DNA from: Rubritepida sp.
GTDB taxonomy: Bacteria; Pseudomonadota; Alphaproteobacteria; Acetobacterales; Acetobacteraceae
Length of the DNA stretch: 5,698 nucleotides
Reading direction: 5' to 3'
Assembly (NCBI GenBank): GCA_014376425.1
Contig: JACMRO010000346.1
Coordinates: forward strand, 1-5,698
Shown here: one piece after another, positions 5,372 through 5,698 of the stretch
How the letters are laid out: every line of letters begins with the position of its first letter
Numbering within the stretch: the first letter of the stretch is position 1
Program-made: the position numbers and the translations under genes
Notes under the pieces: generated by a model
The model's input: the letters and a program-made list of their open reading frames with translations, nothing else
The model's database searches: none
What the model was told of the DNA's origin: nothing

Positions 5372-5698
5372 ATGGATTTCGGACGTATTCTCGGGGCGCT
5401 GGTGCAAGGCGCCGCCACCCCGCCCCGCCGCCGGCGCGCGACTGGGGGCGCCTTCGGCATGAGCGTGACGCAGACCCGCCAGGTCGGCCGCGCGCTGGGC
5501 GCGCTGGCGGCGGCGGCGCTCGACGCCCTGAAGGCGCCGCCGGTGCCTGGCGAAGCAACGTCCGCACCGACGCCCGCACCAATGGGTAAGCCCGCCGGCC
5601 GGGTGCGCGACGTCCAGCCGCCCCCGCGCATCCCGCAGACCGGTGGCTCGCCCTGGACCCCGCGCCCCGGCAGCCGCGAACCGCCCGCCCCGCTCGAC
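5372..5698 (+). CDS. 5' part of an uncharacterised Ala/Pro-rich protein, runs off the window
   Basis: ATG at 5372 opens a frame that stays open for 109 codons to the right edge. It begins 9 bases after the oxyR stop, so it is probably cotranscribed. The product starts MDFGRILGALVQGAATPPRR, has a basic Arg run, a segment FGMSVTQTRQVGRALGALAAAALDAL likely to form an amphipathic helix (about residues 28-53), and then a long Pro/Ala/Gly-rich region that looks disordered. No catalytic motif is visible. The start, followed by an Ala-rich helix and a Pro-rich linker, resembles the N-terminal part of DUF533/TerB-like (YebE-type) inner-membrane-associated proteins. This is a tentative impression because the diagnostic C-terminal domain would lie outside the window. 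There is only a weak TAGG-like element upstream of the start. Confidence 0.6.
   Translation, partial: MDFGRILGALVQGAATPPRRRRATGGAFGMSVTQTRQVGRALGALAAAALDALKAPPVPGEATSAPTPAPMGKPAGRVRDVQPPPRIPQTGGSPWTPRPGSREPPAPLD

Noticed and set aside
4909..5589. Open frame of 226 codons on the plus strand overlapping the second half of oxyR and the next gene
   Set aside because: It conflicts with the conserved redox-cysteine region of OxyR and its product is Arg/Gly/Ala-rich with no motif.

Overview
The window comes from a very GC-rich bacterial genome. The carotenoid genes are those of purple or aerobic anoxygenic phototrophic bacteria: the 1-hydroxy acyclic pathway leading to spirilloxanthin or spheroidene-type pigments. 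A phototrophic alphaproteobacterium, perhaps of the Acetobacteraceae/Rhodospirillales, fits best. That placement is inferred from gene content and protein character, not from a database match.

Layout, left to right. Positions 1-69 are the last codons of a plus-strand gene with a Gly/Tyr/Arg-rich tail. Positions 70-175 are a convergent intergenic region with a strong GC hairpin and a short 14-bp tandem repeat that runs into the end of crtI. Positions 176-4364 are a compact minus-strand operon, transcribed crtD (4364-3030), crtC (3033-2104), a YqaA/DedA-like membrane protein (2110-1679), crtI (1669-176). The joins are a 4-base ATGA overlap, a 7-base overlap at a probable CTG start, and a 9-base gap in which the upstream stop codon is embedded in the crtI ribosome binding site. 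Positions 4365-4441 are a 77-bp divergent intergenic region with two dyads. Positions 4442-5362 are a plus-strand oxyR with both redox cysteines. Positions 5372-5698 are the start of a further plus-strand gene of uncertain function that runs off the window.

How they work together: CrtI desaturates phytoene to neurosporene or lycopene, CrtC hydrates the terminal 1,2 double bond, and CrtD introduces the 3,4 double bond. Phytoene synthase (crtB), GGPP synthase (crtE), the O-methyltransferase (crtF) and any bacteriochlorophyll genes are not in the window. The peroxide sensor OxyR lies head-to-head with this pigment operon across only 77 bp, so redox-linked control of carotenoid synthesis is a reasonable hypothesis.

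The points most worth a second look are: the CrtD protein lacks the D-A-G-P-T motif that its paralogue CrtI keeps; the YqaA-like gene has no ATG, GTG or TTG start able to encode its conserved N-terminus; and the crtD/oxyR intergenic region carries a T-N11-A dyad on the oxyR start codon and a near-PpsR/CrtJ motif. No insertion sequence, CRISPR array, tRNA, rRNA or clearly new defence system was seen.
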